DNA from: Sediminispirochaeta bajacaliforniensis DSM 16054
GTDB lineage: Bacteria > Spirochaetota > Spirochaetia > DSM-16054 > Sediminispirochaetaceae
Reading direction: 5' to 3'
Length of the DNA: 64,000 nt
NCBI RefSeq assembly: GCF_000378205.1
Contig: NZ_KB899411.1
Span: 62,001 to 126,000 of the forward strand
In this document: positions 25,787-35,036 of the stretch, in pieces
Layout of the letters: each line of letters opens with the position of its first letter
How positions within the stretch are numbered: position 1 is the first letter of the stretch
The notes under the pieces: generated by a model
Database searches by the model: none
Seen by the model: only the letters and a program-made list of their open reading frames with translations
Told to the model about the DNA's origin: nothing
Position numbers and translations under genes: made by a program

Positions 25787-25816
25787 GCCACCGGAGAAAC
25801 CTGTCTCTCCGGTGGC
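25787..25816 (-). terminator. Attenuator-like hairpin between rplL and rpoB
   Basis: An 11-bp perfect stem (25787-25797 with 25806-25816) with an 8-nt loop sits in the 131-nt rplL-rpoB gap, followed on the minus strand by GATTTGTGTCTTTT. In many bacteria this position holds a partial terminator or processing site that lowers rpoBC expression relative to L7/L12. Confidence 0.6.
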
Positions 25817-25864
25817 AAATGGGTAACAAAATCAATAATTCGAGACGACGTGATCGCCAAAGAC

Positions 25865-26254
25865 TTATTTCACCTCAACAACGGCGCCAGCAGCCTCAAG
25901 CTTCTCCTTCATGGAAGCAGCATCCTCCTTGGAAACCCCTTCCTTAATCGCCTTATCACCGGCTTCAACGATATCCTTAGCCTCTTTCAGGCCAAGACCG
26001 GTAATTGCTCGAACTTCCTTAATGACGGGAATCTTCTTTCCGTCGGCAACACTCTTAAGTATAACGTCGAATTCGGTTTTCTCTTCCTCTTCGGCAACGG
26101 CGGCAGCAGGAGCGGCACCGGCAGCGGCGACAGCAACGGGTGCTGCAGCGGTAACGCCGAACTTTTCCTCCATCATAGTAATGAGCTCGCTCACCTCAAG
26201 AACACTCATGTTCGCAATTGCTTCGAGGATATCCTCTTTCTTCACATCAGCCAT
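25865..26254 (-). CDS. rplL: 50S ribosomal protein L7/L12
   Basis: 129-residue stalk protein that recruits translation GTPases. It has the N-terminal dimerisation helix ([26 protein letters not shown]), an Ala-rich hinge (residues ~38-60), and the C-terminal factor-binding domain ([20 protein letters not shown]). It lies 112 nt after rplJ, with a small GC hairpin (26333-26351) in the gap. Confidence 0.98.
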   Translation of the reverse strand: MADVKKEDILEAIANMSVLEVSELITMMEEKFGVTAAAPVAVAAAGAAPAAAVAEEEEKTEFDVILKSVADGKKIPVIKEVRAITGLGLKEAKDIVEAGDKAIKEGVSKEDAASMKEKLEAAGAVVEVK

Positions 26255-26366
26255 ATTATCTTCTCCTTCAATCTTTTAAGCCCGACGATAGCATGGCTTC
26301 TTTCGAAGACTAACGTCGAACAATTAATATGGACTCGCCGTCAACGACGGCGAAAGGTTTCTATAC

Positions 26367-26903
26367 TCAACCGGCCTGCTTCTTGTCGGCAACCGCCTGA
26401 AGCGTTCTGACCAATTTTGTAGGAACGGCGTTCAGAACATATACGACATTCTGCACCGGAGCCCTCATGGTCCCCATCAACATTGCAATCAGTTCATGCC
26501 GCGTCGGCAACTTACTGAAGGCCTCGACCTGTCCCGCATCAAAAACATTCCCATTAATGATACCGCCCTTCACTTCAAGAGGAAGTTCCTTAGCGATCTC
26601 AAAAAGGATCTTGGCCACAGGACCGGATTCGCCCTTTGCAAGGGCAACCGCGGTAGGGCCGGTCAGATGCTCATCAACGGCAGGCTGCTCCATATCACGA
26701 AGGGCAATCTTCGCAAAACGGTTTTTAACAACCTTAAAAAGAGCGTTTTCTTTTCGCAGCTTATCCCGAAGCTCGGTGATTTGAGCGACGGTAAGTCCCC
26801 GATAGTTGGTAAAGATATAATCCTGTACCCCTTCAAACTCACTCTTCAGAGAATCTACCGCTTCGACCTTGTAGTCCTGAATTTTTGTCTGGTATTCAGC
26901 CAT
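26367..26903 (-). CDS. rplJ: 50S ribosomal protein L10
   Basis: 178-residue L10, the base of the L7/L12 stalk. It has FTNYRGLTVAQITELRDKLR near residue 33 and the C-terminal helix that binds L12 dimers. It begins one base after the rplA stop, leaving no room for the separate L10 leader found upstream of rplJ in many bacteria. Confidence 0.97.
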   Translation of the reverse strand: MAEYQTKIQDYKVEAVDSLKSEFEGVQDYIFTNYRGLTVAQITELRDKLRKENALFKVVKNRFAKIALRDMEQPAVDEHLTGPTAVALAKGESGPVAKILFEIAKELPLEVKGGIINGNVFDAGQVEAFSKLPTRHELIAMLMGTMRAPVQNVVYVLNAVPTKLVRTLQAVADKKQAG

Positions 26904-26904
26904 C

Positions 26905-27588
26905 TTACACCCCCGCCTCGCGGAAATCGATCTTCACACCAGGTCCCATGGTAGAGGAAACGGTAACCGTCTTGACGAAATCACCCTTAACATCACTGGG
27001 ACGCTTCTTCTCGACTTCATTCATAATGATGTTGATATTCTCGGCAACCTTGGCAGGCTCCATGGAAACCTTACCGACCGCAAGGTGAATAACTCCGGTT
27101 TTGTCGGAACGGAATTCCACACGCCCCTTTTTCAACTCGGCAAGAGCACCCTTAATGTCAAAGGTAACCGTCTGAGTTTTCGGGTTAGGCATCAAGCCCC
27201 GACGCCCGAGAATAGGTCCAAGCCGTCCGACATCCTTCATCATATCGGGAGTTGCAACGGCAACATCAAAATCAAGCCAGCCCCCCTTGATCTTTTCGAC
27301 AAGGTCGGCATCGCCGACATAGGTGGCGCCTGCTTCTTCCGCTTCCTGGGCTTTGTCGCCTTTGGCAAAAACAAGTACCTTTTTCTCGGCCGTAAACTGG
27401 TGAGGAAGAACCACGGTATCACGCACCGACTGGCTCTTCTTGATATTAAGATTAATCGACAACTCAACGGTTTCGTCGAACTTTGCATATGCAAGTTTCT
27501 TCACCGTTGCAACACCTTCCTCAAGAGGAAAAAGCTGCTGGCGATCGAACTGTCCCCGTGCCTGAACATACTTTTTTCCACGCTTCAT
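26905..27588 (-). CDS. rplA: 50S ribosomal protein L1
   Basis: 227-residue L1 of the mobile stalk beside the E site. It has the two-domain pattern with [10 protein letters not shown] near residue 55 and the signature [16 protein letters not shown] near 135. It overlaps the rplK stop by one base (TGATG), indicating translational coupling, and in E. coli represses this operon. Confidence 0.98.
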   Translation of the reverse strand: MKRGKKYVQARGQFDRQQLFPLEEGVATVKKLAYAKFDETVELSINLNIKKSQSVRDTVVLPHQFTAEKKVLVFAKGDKAQEAEEAGATYVGDADLVEKIKGGWLDFDVAVATPDMMKDVGRLGPILGRRGLMPNPKTQTVTFDIKGALAELKKGRVEFRSDKTGVIHLAVGKVSMEPAKVAENINIIMNEVEKKRPSDVKGDFVKTVTVSSTMGPGVKIDFREAGV

Positions 27589-28019
27589 CAGTTCGCCACC
27601 TCGACACCCATACTTCGTGCCGTTCCTGCAATGATTTTGACTGCCGCTTCAATGTCGTTGGCACTCAAATCCTGCATCTTAGTCTCGGCTATCTGCTGCA
27701 GCTGCTCTCTGGTGATCTTGGCAACCTTCACCTTATGAGGTTCGGCAGAACCGCTGGTAATACCGCATGCCTTTTTGATAAGGACGGCCGCCGGCGGCGT
27801 TTTGGTAATAAAGGTGAAGCTTCGATCCTGATAAACGGAAATCTCCACCGGAATGGTAAGACCGGCCTCGAATTCCTTGGTCCGGTCGTTAAACTGCTGG
27901 CAAAACTGGGGGGCGCTTACACCATGAGGACCCAGAGCGGGACCCACGGGAGGCGCCGGAGTAGCCTTGCCGGCAGGAACCTGCAGCTTAATGACTGCGG
28001 TTACCTTTTTCTTTGCCAT
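27588..28019 (-). CDS. rplK: 50S ribosomal protein L11
   Basis: 143-residue L11 of the GTPase-associated centre. It has the N-terminal proline-rich domain ([20 protein letters not shown]) and the RNA-binding C-terminal domain ([25 protein letters not shown]). The 79-nt gap after nusG contains short inverted repeats (CTCCTC-GAGGAG at 28077-28091) that could be an L1 control site; this is a guess. Confidence 0.98.
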   Translation of the reverse strand: MAKKKVTAVIKLQVPAGKATPAPPVGPALGPHGVSAPQFCQQFNDRTKEFEAGLTIPVEISVYQDRSFTFITKTPPAAVLIKKACGITSGSAEPHKVKVAKITREQLQQIAETKMQDLSANDIEAAVKIIAGTARSMGVEVAN

Positions 28020-28098
28020 ACATATGCTCCTGTGTGGTATTGACGTTCCCTCTTTTCAAGAGAACTCCCATCACCCTCCTCAACGAGGAGATATTACC

Positions 28099-28653
28099 TC
28101 AGATTTTTTCAACCTGAAGAAAATCAACTTCAACGGGGGTTGAACGGCCGAAAATACCGACCATCACCCGCAATTTACCCTTTTCAAGGTTAACCTCTTC
28201 GATATTTCCGGTAAAGGTATCAAAGGGACCGTCAACAATACGAACCACTTCACCGACGCTAAAGCTCTGCCGGGGACGAACCGTACGATCGGCTTTAATC
28301 TCTCCACTCTTCTGAAGAATCGCCTTTGCCTCATCGGAAGAGATCGGCTGCGGCTTCGCACCCACCGGCGCTCCCACGAATCCGGTAACACCTTGAATTT
28401 TTTTGATCTGTGAACAAACGGCCTTCCACCCACGATCGGGCAGATCCATCTCAAGTAGTATGTAGCCGGGAAGAAATTTTCGGTTTGTAACCTTTTTCTT
28501 ACCATCCTTCACTTCAACTACTTCTTCGGAAGGGACTTTGACATCGGTAAGCGCATCTCCGAAATCACCGTCCCCCATCATCTTTCGGAGAAACCGTTCG
28601 ATCTTGTTCTCATACCCGGAATAGGTATGAAGAACATACCACCCTTTCGCCAT
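28099..28653 (-). CDS. nusG: Transcription termination/antitermination factor NusG
   Basis: 184-residue NusG. The N-terminal NGN domain opens MAKGWYVLHTYSGYENKIER, and the KOW domain is at the C-terminus (GEVVRIVDGPFDTFTGNIEEV). It binds RNA polymerase and couples it to ribosomes through S10, which is in the same cluster. Order secE-nusG-rplK is standard. Confidence 0.98.
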   Translation of the reverse strand: MAKGWYVLHTYSGYENKIERFLRKMMGDGDFGDALTDVKVPSEEVVEVKDGKKKVTNRKFLPGYILLEMDLPDRGWKAVCSQIKKIQGVTGFVGAPVGAKPQPISSDEAKAILQKSGEIKADRTVRPRQSFSVGEVVRIVDGPFDTFTGNIEEVNLEKGKLRVMVGIFGRSTPVEVDFLQVEKI

Positions 28654-28671
28654 ACAAATCCTCTTTCAACA

Positions 28672-28714
28672 CAGAAAGCCCACCCGCAGAAAGATTTCCT
28701 GCGCTGGGCTTCTG
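28672..28714 (-). promoter_or_regulatory. Large hairpin between secE and nusG
   Basis: A nearly continuous interrupted stem (CAGAA/GCCCA pairing with TGGGC/TTtCTG, then CGCAG with CTGCG) spans 43 nt of the 79-nt gap, upstream of the nusG ribosome-binding site. No T tract follows on the minus strand, so RNA processing or stability control is as likely as termination. Confidence 0.5.
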
Positions 28715-28732
28715 TCGCGCCGATGCCCGCTC

Positions 28733-28912
28733 TTAAAAAATAAAATCGATACCCTTGAGAAGCAGAAAATCAACAACCCCAAGGACCAGAGCAAAAAGAA
28801 CCGTCGACACGATCACAACCTTTGTCGAAGAAATAACCTCTTCCCGACTAGGCCAAACGACCCGCCGCAACTCTGCGTAACTATTCTTGAAAAATTGAAG
28901 GATTTTTTTCAT
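28733..28912 (-). CDS. secE: Preprotein translocase subunit SecE
   Basis: A 59-residue protein read from the minus strand between tRNA-Trp and nusG. It has the short amphipathic helix MKKILQFFKNSYAELRRVVWPSREE with the SecE hallmark 'ELRRVVWPSREE', then one transmembrane segment (VVIVSTVLFALVLGVVDFLL). This is the short single-span form. GAGGAG precedes the ATG by about 9 nt. Its position before nusG is diagnostic. Confidence 0.95.
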   Translation of the reverse strand: MKKILQFFKNSYAELRRVVWPSREEVISSTKVVIVSTVLFALVLGVVDFLLLKGIDFIF

Positions 28913-28944
28913 CCTTACGCTCCTCGCAACAATTAAAAAAAAGA

Positions 28945-29018
28945 CAGGCCAGGTAGGATTCGAACCTACAACATCCGGTTTTGGAGACCGGCGCTCTAGC
29001 CGTTGGAGCTACTGGCCT
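28945..29018 (-). tRNA. trpT: tRNA-Trp (anticodon CCA)
   Basis: A 74-nt cloverleaf: acceptor AGGCCAG/CTGGCCT, D-arm GCTC...GAGC, anticodon stem CCGGT/ACCGG with loop CTCCAAA, and T-arm GTAGG TTCGAAT CCTAC. The 3' CCA is not encoded; a T run follows. It lies between rpmG and secE in the expected place. Confidence 0.95.
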
Positions 29019-29027
29019 GTGTGGGTC

Positions 29028-29204
29028 CTATTTAATCTTCGTTTCCTTATGCAGTGTATGCTTGCGGTCGAACTTACAATACTTCCGGAACTCAAGCTTT
29101 CCCTGGGTATTCCTTCGGTTTTTCTGGGTAGTATAGTTCCTGCGACCGCACTCTTCGCACTTCAGCGCAATCTTCTCCACTGCACCTTTCTTCTTGCTTG
29201 CCAT
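29028..29204 (-). CDS. rpmG: 50S ribosomal protein L33
   Basis: 58-residue L33 ([25 protein letters not shown]). The first CxxC pair is present (CEEC) but the second is reduced to one Cys (YCKFD), so zinc binding may be incomplete. The ATG at 29202-29204 was chosen over an upstream in-frame codon because it gives the family N-terminus. It is flanked by tRNA-Thr and tRNA-Trp. Confidence 0.95.
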   Translation of the reverse strand: MASKKKGAVEKIALKCEECGRRNYTTQKNRRNTQGKLEFRKYCKFDRKHTLHKETKIK

Positions 29205-29302
29205 ACCCGTAAACTCCTTACTTCCCCGCAGGGACAAACGGTTCTCATGAGAATACTCTGAACCGAACAACTGTGTCAACGCATACTAAGGGATAAAAAA
29301 AG

Positions 29303-29375
29303 AGCCCTCGATCGGACTTGAACCGATGACCCCCACCTTACCATGGTGGTGCTCTACCGACTGAGCTACAAGGGC
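29303..29375 (-). tRNA. thrT: tRNA-Thr (anticodon GGT)
   Basis: A 73-nt cloverleaf: acceptor GCCCTTG/CGAGGGC with one G-T pair, D-arm GCTC...GAGC, anticodon stem CCACC/GGTGG with loop ATGGTAA, T-arm ATCGG TTCAAGT CCGAT. CCA is not encoded. It is the first gene of the secE-rpoBC transcription unit. Confidence 0.95.
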
Positions 29376-29392
29376 TTGCTTGACGCGCAGTT

Positions 29393-29422
29393 AAGCTACC
29401 AGAAGCATGATGATTTTGTCAA
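29393..29422 (-). promoter_or_regulatory. Promoter of the tRNA-Thr...rpoBC-rpsLG operon
   Basis: On the minus strand TTGACA (29417-29422) and TAGCTT (29393-29398) are 18 nt apart, placing the start site about 11 nt before tRNA-Thr. The -10 is weak and the discriminator is GC-rich (AACTGCGCG), which fits stringent, growth-rate control but is not proof. Confidence 0.55.
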
Positions 29423-29518
29423 GAGGAGGAGGGAAAAGGCGCCCTAAAACTTTCAAGCGCCGTCTATATTTCCCGACTCTCACGGCAGGTATTCCGGAAG
29501 CCTTCTCAGCAGGAGAGC

Positions 29519-29547
29519 TTCCATAGTTTTTATAAGTTCATTATACT
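29519..29547 (+). promoter_or_regulatory. Possible promoter of the GAF/sigma-54 regulator
   Basis: In the 321-nt gap before the regulator, TTCCAT and TATACT (29542-29547) are 17 nt apart. Only the -10 is convincing. An inverted repeat (GGAAGC...GCTTCC, about 29498-29524) overlaps the weak -35. The rest of the gap holds nothing recognised. Confidence 0.35.
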
Positions 29548-29696
29548 AACATCTTATAAGCGGAAGGCACTGTTTCAATCAATAGATGCGCATAACATGC
29601 CGCCTTGCTTAGAAATTTACATAGAACGCGGGGGCAGGAGAGATATCGGCGTACTGCTTACAGAGCGTCTGTCGACCGTCTACGATACAATCACCT

Positions 29697-31244
29697 ATGG
29701 AAGAGAGTTCAGAACATTACAGGCGAAAAATAGCAGAACTGGAACTTTTGTTCGAAGTAAGCCAGACTTTGGATCGAAGTCTCGAAATAGAGGACGCCAT
29801 CCAACCGGTACTGGAACTTTTGCGCGAGCATGTTCAGCTCCGAAACGGTATGGTTACCTTGATGAACCGCCACACCGGCCTGATCACCATCGAGTCGGCA
29901 ACGGAACTCAGCAGGGAGGCCCAGAAGAAGGGGGTCTATAAACCGGGCGAAGGGATCACCGGGCAAGTTGTCGCCTCTGGCGAGGCCATTGTGATCCCCG
30001 ACATTAAAAAGGACAAGCGTTTTCTCAACAAGACGGGGACCTTCATCCCCGGAGGAAAGGTTTCCTTTATCTCGGTCCCGGTCACCCACAACAGGGACAT
30101 CATGGGAACCATCAGCGCCATGCGCGTCGGCGGCGATGAAATGTCTTCCGATGAGGACTTTCGGATACTGACCATCATCGCATCCATGATAGCCCAGGCC
30201 GTCAGGCTGAGAAGACAGATCGAGGAAGAAAAGCAGCGTCTGGAAGAGGAGAACAATCGCCTCAAAAAAGAGCTGGAAGAGCGTTACCGGCCCAGAAACA
30301 TCATAGGAAGCAGCGCAGCGATGAAAGAGGTGTATGCCCTCATCAGCCAGGTTGCTCCAAGCGATACAACCGTCCTCATACGGGGAGAAAGCGGTACGGG
30401 AAAAGAGCTGATCGCCCATGCCATTCACTATGCAAGTCCGAGGCAAAAGGGTCCCTTCATCAAGGTAAACTGCGCGGCCCTTCCCGAAGGGGTCATCGAG
30501 AGTGAACTCTTCGGTCATGAAAAGGGGGCTTTCACCGGGGCACACCAAAGCAGAAAGGGTCGCTTCGAACTGGCGGACGGCGGAACCATCTTTCTCGATG
30601 AAATCGGAGACCTTTCGCCGGCAACCCAGGTAAAGCTGCTGCGGGTCCTGCAGGAACGGGAGTTCGAACGGGTCGGCGGTGTCCAGACGGTCAAGATCGA
30701 CGTCAGAATTGTCGCCGCTACAAACCGTAATCTCGAAGAGTTTATCGCCGAAAACCGTTTTCGTGAGGACCTCTACTACCGGCTTGCCGTCTTCCCCATC
30801 CATGTTCCGCCCCTTAGAAAACGAAAAAGCGACATTCTCCAGCTTGCGGATTTCTTTGCGGAAAAGTACGGCCATAAACAGGGGAAGCGGATCAAACGAA
30901 TATCCACCCCCGCCATCGAACTCCTTTCGATCTACCACTGGCCGGGAAACGTTCGCGAACTGGAAAATGTGATAGAACGTGCGGTCCTTCTTTCCACCGA
31001 CGGGGTTATCCACGGCCACCACCTTCCCCCGACCCTGCAGTCTGCGGAGTCGAGCGATACCCGCTTTAAGGGGACACTTCAGGATGAAGTGGAGAAGTTC
31101 GAAAAAGAGCTTATTCAGGAGGCCCTGAAATCGTCCCAGGGTAATGCCGCCCTGGCCGCACGAAACCTCGGCATTACCGAACGGATCATGGGATTGCGTA
31201 TTCATAAATACGAAATAGATACAAGTCGTTTCAAACCAAGATAG
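29697..31244 (+). CDS. NifA-like sigma-54-dependent transcriptional activator (GAF-AAA+-Fis)
   Basis: 515 residues. An N-terminal GAF sensor domain (about 20-180) is followed by a coiled linker ([20 protein letters not shown]) and a sigma-54-interacting AAA+ domain with Walker A GESGTGKE at 230-237, the sigma-54 contact loop GAFTGA at 277-282 and [16 protein letters not shown]. The C-terminus is a Fis-type helix-turn-helix ([20 protein letters not shown]). The layout matches NifA/NorR/Fhl-type activators. No nif genes are nearby; the next gene, 26 nt downstream, is glycogen phosphorylase. The ATG lacks a clear ribosome-binding site. The GAF ligand and target promoters are unknown. Confidence 0.9.
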   Translation: MEESSEHYRRKIAELELLFEVSQTLDRSLEIEDAIQPVLELLREHVQLRNGMVTLMNRHTGLITIESATELSREAQKKGVYKPGEGITGQVVASGEAIVIPDIKKDKRFLNKTGTFIPGGKVSFISVPVTHNRDIMGTISAMRVGGDEMSSDEDFRILTIIASMIAQAVRLRRQIEEEKQRLEEENNRLKKELEERYRPRNIIGSSAAMKEVYALISQVAPSDTTVLIRGESGTGKELIAHAIHYASPRQKGPFIKVNCAALPEGVIESELFGHEKGAFTGAHQSRKGRFELADGGTIFLDEIGDLSPATQVKLLRVLQEREFERVGGVQTVKIDVRIVAATNRNLEEFIAENRFREDLYYRLAVFPIHVPPLRKRKSDILQLADFFAEKYGHKQGKRIKRISTPAIELLSIYHWPGNVRELENVIERAVLLSTDGVIHGHHLPPTLQSAESSDTRFKGTLQDEVEKFEKELIQEALKSSQGNAALAARNLGITERIMGLRIHKYEIDTSRFKPR

Positions 31245-31270
31245 CTTTAGAATCCGCACAGGAGGCAGCT

Positions 31271-33841
31271 ATGACGGAAAAAAAGAAAAGCGACGAAAAG
31301 CGAAAGGACGAGGGAGCGAGCCGCAGCGGCTTCGATGTGGAATCGATTACCTGGGGTTTTGCCGAACACCTCAGATACACCCTCGGCGACGATCGCTACA
31401 GTGCCACCGACCACGATCGATTCATGGCCCTCGCCTATGCCATCAGGGACAGGATCCTCCATCGCTGGATCAAGGCACGGCAGCTCCATCGCCAAAGCGA
31501 TGTAAAGCGCGTCTACTATCTCTCTCTCGAATTTTTGATCGGCAGGGCGATGACCAACAATGTGATCAATCTCGGTATCGAATCGGAAGTACGCGAGGCA
31601 ATGGAGGAACTGGGATATCGCTATGAAGAGCTCGCCGACCAGGAAGTGGACGCAGGGCTCGGCAACGGAGGGCTCGGGCGTCTTGCAGCCTGTTTCATGG
31701 ATTCTTTAGCCACCATGAAAATTCCCGCTGTAGGATACGGCCTCAGATACGATTACGGCATCTTCCGACAGAAAATAGAAAACGGTATGCAGGTGGAACA
31801 GCCCGACGACTGGCTCCGCTGGGGCAATCCGTGGGAAATCGAACGGCCGGATATCAGCTTTCCGGTTCATTTCGGCGGCAGGGTCGAATCAGCCAGGGAA
31901 AAAGGGGTGCGCATCTACCGCTGGGTGGACACCCAGCCGGTGGTCGGCATCGCCTATGACATGCCCATCGTCGGCTATGGCGGTGATACGGTCAACACCC
32001 TCAGGCTCTGGAGTGCCAGGGCTGCGGAGGAGTTCGATTTCGACGATTTCAATGCCGGTGATTATGTAGAGGCTGTCAGCGCAAAGGTTATGGCAGAAAA
32101 CCTCACCAAGGTACTCTACCCCAACGACAAGCTTTATCTCGGAAAAGAGCTTCGGCTGCGCCAGCAATACTTCTTTGTTTCATCCTCCCTTCGGGATATC
32201 TTCAGGCGTTTCCGTGCAACCGGAAAAAGTTGGGATCGTTTCCACGAGAATGCGGCGATCCAGCTGAACGACACCCATCCATCCCTCACCATCCCTGAGT
32301 GTATGCGTATCCTCATGGACGAAGAACACCTTGCGTGGGACGAAGCATGGGATGTGACGGTCCGTTCCACCGGCTACACCAATCATACCCTGATGCCCGA
32401 AGCGCTGGAAAAGTGGCCGGTTCCCATGCTCGAATCGCTTTTACCGCGACACCTTCAGATCATCTACGAAATCAACCACCGCTTTCTTCAGAAAGCGATT
32501 ACCGTTTTCCCCGGCGATATGGCAAAAATCGCAAAGGTAAGCCTGGTTGAAGAGAGCGATCCGAAGCAAATCAGAATGGCGAATCTCAGCATCGTCGGAA
32601 CCCACTCGACAAACGGGGTTGCGGCCCTCCATACCGAGCTGCTGAAAAGCAGGCTGGTACCGGAGATGGCACAAATTTTTCCTCAGCGGTTCAACAACAA
32701 GACAAACGGCATAACCCAGCGGCGCTGGCTTCTTCAGGCAAATCCACCGCTGGCAGAACTTATCACCGGAGCCATCGGAGAAGGATGGATTACCGATTTT
32801 TCCAGGCTTACCGAGCTGAAACCCTTTGCCGACGATCCCGGTTTTCTTGACGAGTTCCGAAAGGTCAAAAAGCAGGCAAAAGAGGCCCTGGCACTTCAAC
32901 TGCGGCGGGAACAGGGGATACGGCTGGAAATCGCCACCCTTTTCGATGTACAGGTTAAGCGGATCCACGAATATAAACGACAGCTCCTCAATGCCCTTCA
33001 CATCGTCATGCTCTACAACAGGATCAGGGACGGGAAGAAGGATGATTTTCAGCCAAGGAGTTTTCTTATCGCCGGAAAGGCAGCCCCGGGCTATGCCATG
33101 GCAAAGCTCATTATCAAACTCATCAATAATATCGCCCAGGTCGTCAATAGCGATACGGCAATGAAGGGAAAGCTCGCTCTTCACTTTGTTCCCAACTATC
33201 GTGTAAGCCTGGCCGAGAAGATCATTCCTGCTACAGATATTTCCGAGCAGATATCCACTGCGGGAACAGAAGCCTCGGGCACGGGGAATATGAAGTTTAT
33301 GTGTAATGGTGCCCTTACCATGGGAACCCTCGACGGAGCGAACATCGAAATTGCGGAAGAGGCGGGAGCCGAAAACCTTTTCCTTTTCGGTTTAAAAGCC
33401 GATGAGGCAGAGGCATTGATTCCCCACTACGACCCGTCACCGTATATAACGGAAGACGAAGAAATCAGAAGGGCGGTGGAACTACTCTTTTCAGGCCATT
33501 TCAATTTTGCCGAGCCCGGCATTTTCGACCCCGTTCGGGATATGCTGCTGGGAGGAAGGGACCGATACCTCCACCTCGCCGATCTGCGCAGCTATGCCGA
33601 CGCCCAGCGCAGAGCCGAACAGCTCTACAGGAACGAACCCGAGGCGTGGTGCAAAAAGGCGGTCCTCAATATCGCTTCGGCAGGGAAATTTTCAAGCGAC
33701 AGAACAATAGCCCAATACGCATCGGACGTGTGGGATATCGGCCCAAGGCCGGTGGGTGAAGACGGATCGGCACGAGAGATTATCGAAGATGCCCGGGCCA
33801 TCCAGGACCGACGAACAAGAAAAGAGCGGCGCCACGGATAG
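31271..33841 (+). CDS. glgP: Glycogen/starch/alpha-glucan phosphorylase
   Basis: 856-residue GT35 enzyme that releases glucose-1-phosphate from alpha-1,4-glucans. Hallmarks are the substrate loop GNGGLGRLAACFMDSLATM, NDTHPSLTIPE, VKRIHEYKRQLLNALH, and the pyridoxal-phosphate lysine K675 in EASGTGNMKF. Length is near the ~840 of the long bacterial form. AGGAGG precedes the ATG. It probably shares a transcript with the upstream sigma-54 activator. It would feed glycolysis together with the GH31 and GH13 enzymes in this window. Confidence 0.96.
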   Translation: MTEKKKSDEKRKDEGASRSGFDVESITWGFAEHLRYTLGDDRYSATDHDRFMALAYAIRDRILHRWIKARQLHRQSDVKRVYYLSLEFLIGRAMTNNVINLGIESEVREAMEELGYRYEELADQEVDAGLGNGGLGRLAACFMDSLATMKIPAVGYGLRYDYGIFRQKIENGMQVEQPDDWLRWGNPWEIERPDISFPVHFGGRVESAREKGVRIYRWVDTQPVVGIAYDMPIVGYGGDTVNTLRLWSARAAEEFDFDDFNAGDYVEAVSAKVMAENLTKVLYPNDKLYLGKELRLRQQYFFVSSSLRDIFRRFRATGKSWDRFHENAAIQLNDTHPSLTIPECMRILMDEEHLAWDEAWDVTVRSTGYTNHTLMPEALEKWPVPMLESLLPRHLQIIYEINHRFLQKAITVFPGDMAKIAKVSLVEESDPKQIRMANLSIVGTHSTNGVAALHTELLKSRLVPEMAQIFPQRFNNKTNGITQRRWLLQANPPLAELITGAIGEGWITDFSRLTELKPFADDPGFLDEFRKVKKQAKEALALQLRREQGIRLEIATLFDVQVKRIHEYKRQLLNALHIVMLYNRIRDGKKDDFQPRSFLIAGKAAPGYAMAKLIIKLINNIAQVVNSDTAMKGKLALHFVPNYRVSLAEKIIPATDISEQISTAGTEASGTGNMKFMCNGALTMGTLDGANIEIAEEAGAENLFLFGLKADEAEALIPHYDPSPYITEDEEIRRAVELLFSGHFNFAEPGIFDPVRDMLLGGRDRYLHLADLRSYADAQRRAEQLYRNEPEAWCKKAVLNIASAGKFSSDRTIAQYASDVWDIGPRPVGEDGSAREIIEDARAIQDRRTRKERRHG

Positions 33842-33864
33842 CCGACGAGGCACCGGAGGGAGCC

Positions 33865-34596
33865 TTAGAAACCGAAAAAGGACTTTGCGACGGGGAGCCA
33901 ATAGGGCTCCGCGCCGGTAAAGGCAAGGACCATCAGCAAGGAGGGAAGGAAATTCGCCGTTTTTATCTCCCTGAGCCCGAGGAGATTAATACCGATCATC
34001 ATAACGAGAACACCTCCGACGCCGGATATCTCACTCAGGCCGAGTTGCCCGATCATCGGCCCGATCCACCCGGCGAGAAGGGTTAAGCCCCCCTGGTAGA
34101 CAAGAATGGTGATAATGGAAAACATCACCCCTACCCCAAGGGCCGCAGAGAACATGATAGCCATAAAACCGTCCATGATCGACTTCATAAGAATGAGGTC
34201 GTAATCCCCCTCGGCTCCTGCCTTCATCGCTCCCACGATGGTCATCGCACCAACACAGAAAAGGACAGAGGCGTTGAGAAAACCGAGAGCGAAGTTCTTG
34301 TTTTCCGCCTTCTCTTGCCTTCCACGTTTTACCAGGGATTCAAGAAATGTTCCGAAACGCATGATCCAGCCCTCGATGTTCCAGATCGTCCCGAGAATAC
34401 CACCGAGAAAAAGGCTGAAAACAAGGTAAAGAACCCGGGCGGACTCAAACGCCATCTGTAGTCCGATTACAAGGCTTATACATCCGGCGCCGATATAGAC
34501 AACATCCCGAATATCATCCCGAATTTTAGCATGAACGGTGATCCCTATCAGTGAACCGAAGAAAACTGTGATACAATTCACAATAGTAGCTATCAT
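33865..34596 (-). CDS. DUF554 family membrane protein
   Basis: 243 residues with about six or seven hydrophobic segments. The start MIATIVNCITVFFGSLIGI, the central GALNASVLFCVGAMTIVGAMKAG-like block (here FLNASVLFCVGAMTIVGAM) and the end ISGVGGVLVMMIGINLLGL are typical of DUF554 (YdfK/YqgA-like). The function of the family is unknown. It is convergent with glgP (24-nt gap) and divergent from the small Cys-rich gene. Confidence 0.85.
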   Translation of the reverse strand: MIATIVNCITVFFGSLIGITVHAKIRDDIRDVVYIGAGCISLVIGLQMAFESARVLYLVFSLFLGGILGTIWNIEGWIMRFGTFLESLVKRGRQEKAENKNFALGFLNASVLFCVGAMTIVGAMKAGAEGDYDLILMKSIMDGFMAIMFSAALGVGVMFSIITILVYQGGLTLLAGWIGPMIGQLGLSEISGVGGVLVMMIGINLLGLREIKTANFLPSLLMVLAFTGAEPYWLPVAKSFFGF

Positions 34597-34666
34597 AATG
34601 TGCGGTAGTGTATCGATTTTTGAGTATTTGGAAAAGTAGCTGCTGAGAGAGGAAAAATCTCAACTC

Positions 34667-34696
34667 TTGACGGTGCTATTTCGATCATTGTACTAT
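34667..34696 (+). promoter_or_regulatory. Promoter of the Cys-rich protein gene
   Basis: TTGACG (34667-34672) and TACTAT (34691-34696) are 18 nt apart, about 25 nt upstream of the chosen ATG. Confidence 0.55.
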
Positions 34697-34720
34697 ACCG
34701 CTAAACAAAAAGGGGGAAAT

Positions 34721-35014
34721 ATGAGCGGCTGCGAAGATGACGAAAAACGGTATTGTGCCAATTGTATTCACTGCAAGACGGTTCGTGTACCTGCCGGAGA
34801 CGGACGCAGCTATCAACTCCGTATCCGATGCGAAGCCGGGCAATGGAGAAAGAAACTGGGCGAGGAAAAGCTCCACAAGTATTTCACCGTTTCGCGAAGA
34901 GATGCTTCGGACTGTCCCCATTATGAAGAGATGGGAGAAAGTCGCGATTTTATAAAGGAGTTAAAAAAGAACCTCCCGATTAAGGATGAAATTTACTCTC
35001 CGTCGGAATACTAG
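34721..35014 (+). CDS. Small Cys-rich protein of unknown function
   Basis: 97 residues, not matched to any family I recognise with certainty. Five cysteines in CANCIHC, RCEAG and DCPHY suggest a zinc-ribbon-like site. The protein is charged with no signal peptide, so it is probably cytoplasmic. The ATG at 34721 was chosen because GGGGGA lies just upstream, and because the longer open frame would begin inside the -35 box of the promoter. A lipoprotein gene follows 22 nt downstream. Confidence 0.75.
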   Translation: MSGCEDDEKRYCANCIHCKTVRVPAGDGRSYQLRIRCEAGQWRKKLGEEKLHKYFTVSRRDASDCPHYEEMGESRDFIKELKKNLPIKDEIYSPSEY

Positions 35015-35036
35015 ACAATCGAGGTTAACCATCAAC

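Noticed and set aside
26903-26905. L10 leader RNA upstream of rplJ
   Set aside because: rplA and rplJ are one base apart, so no leader can exist there; the rplJ-rplL gap has only a short hairpin.
29709-31259. 516-codon minus-strand frame opposite the sigma-54 activator
   Set aside because: The plus-strand product is a full GAF-AAA+-Fis protein; the antisense frame shows no domain.
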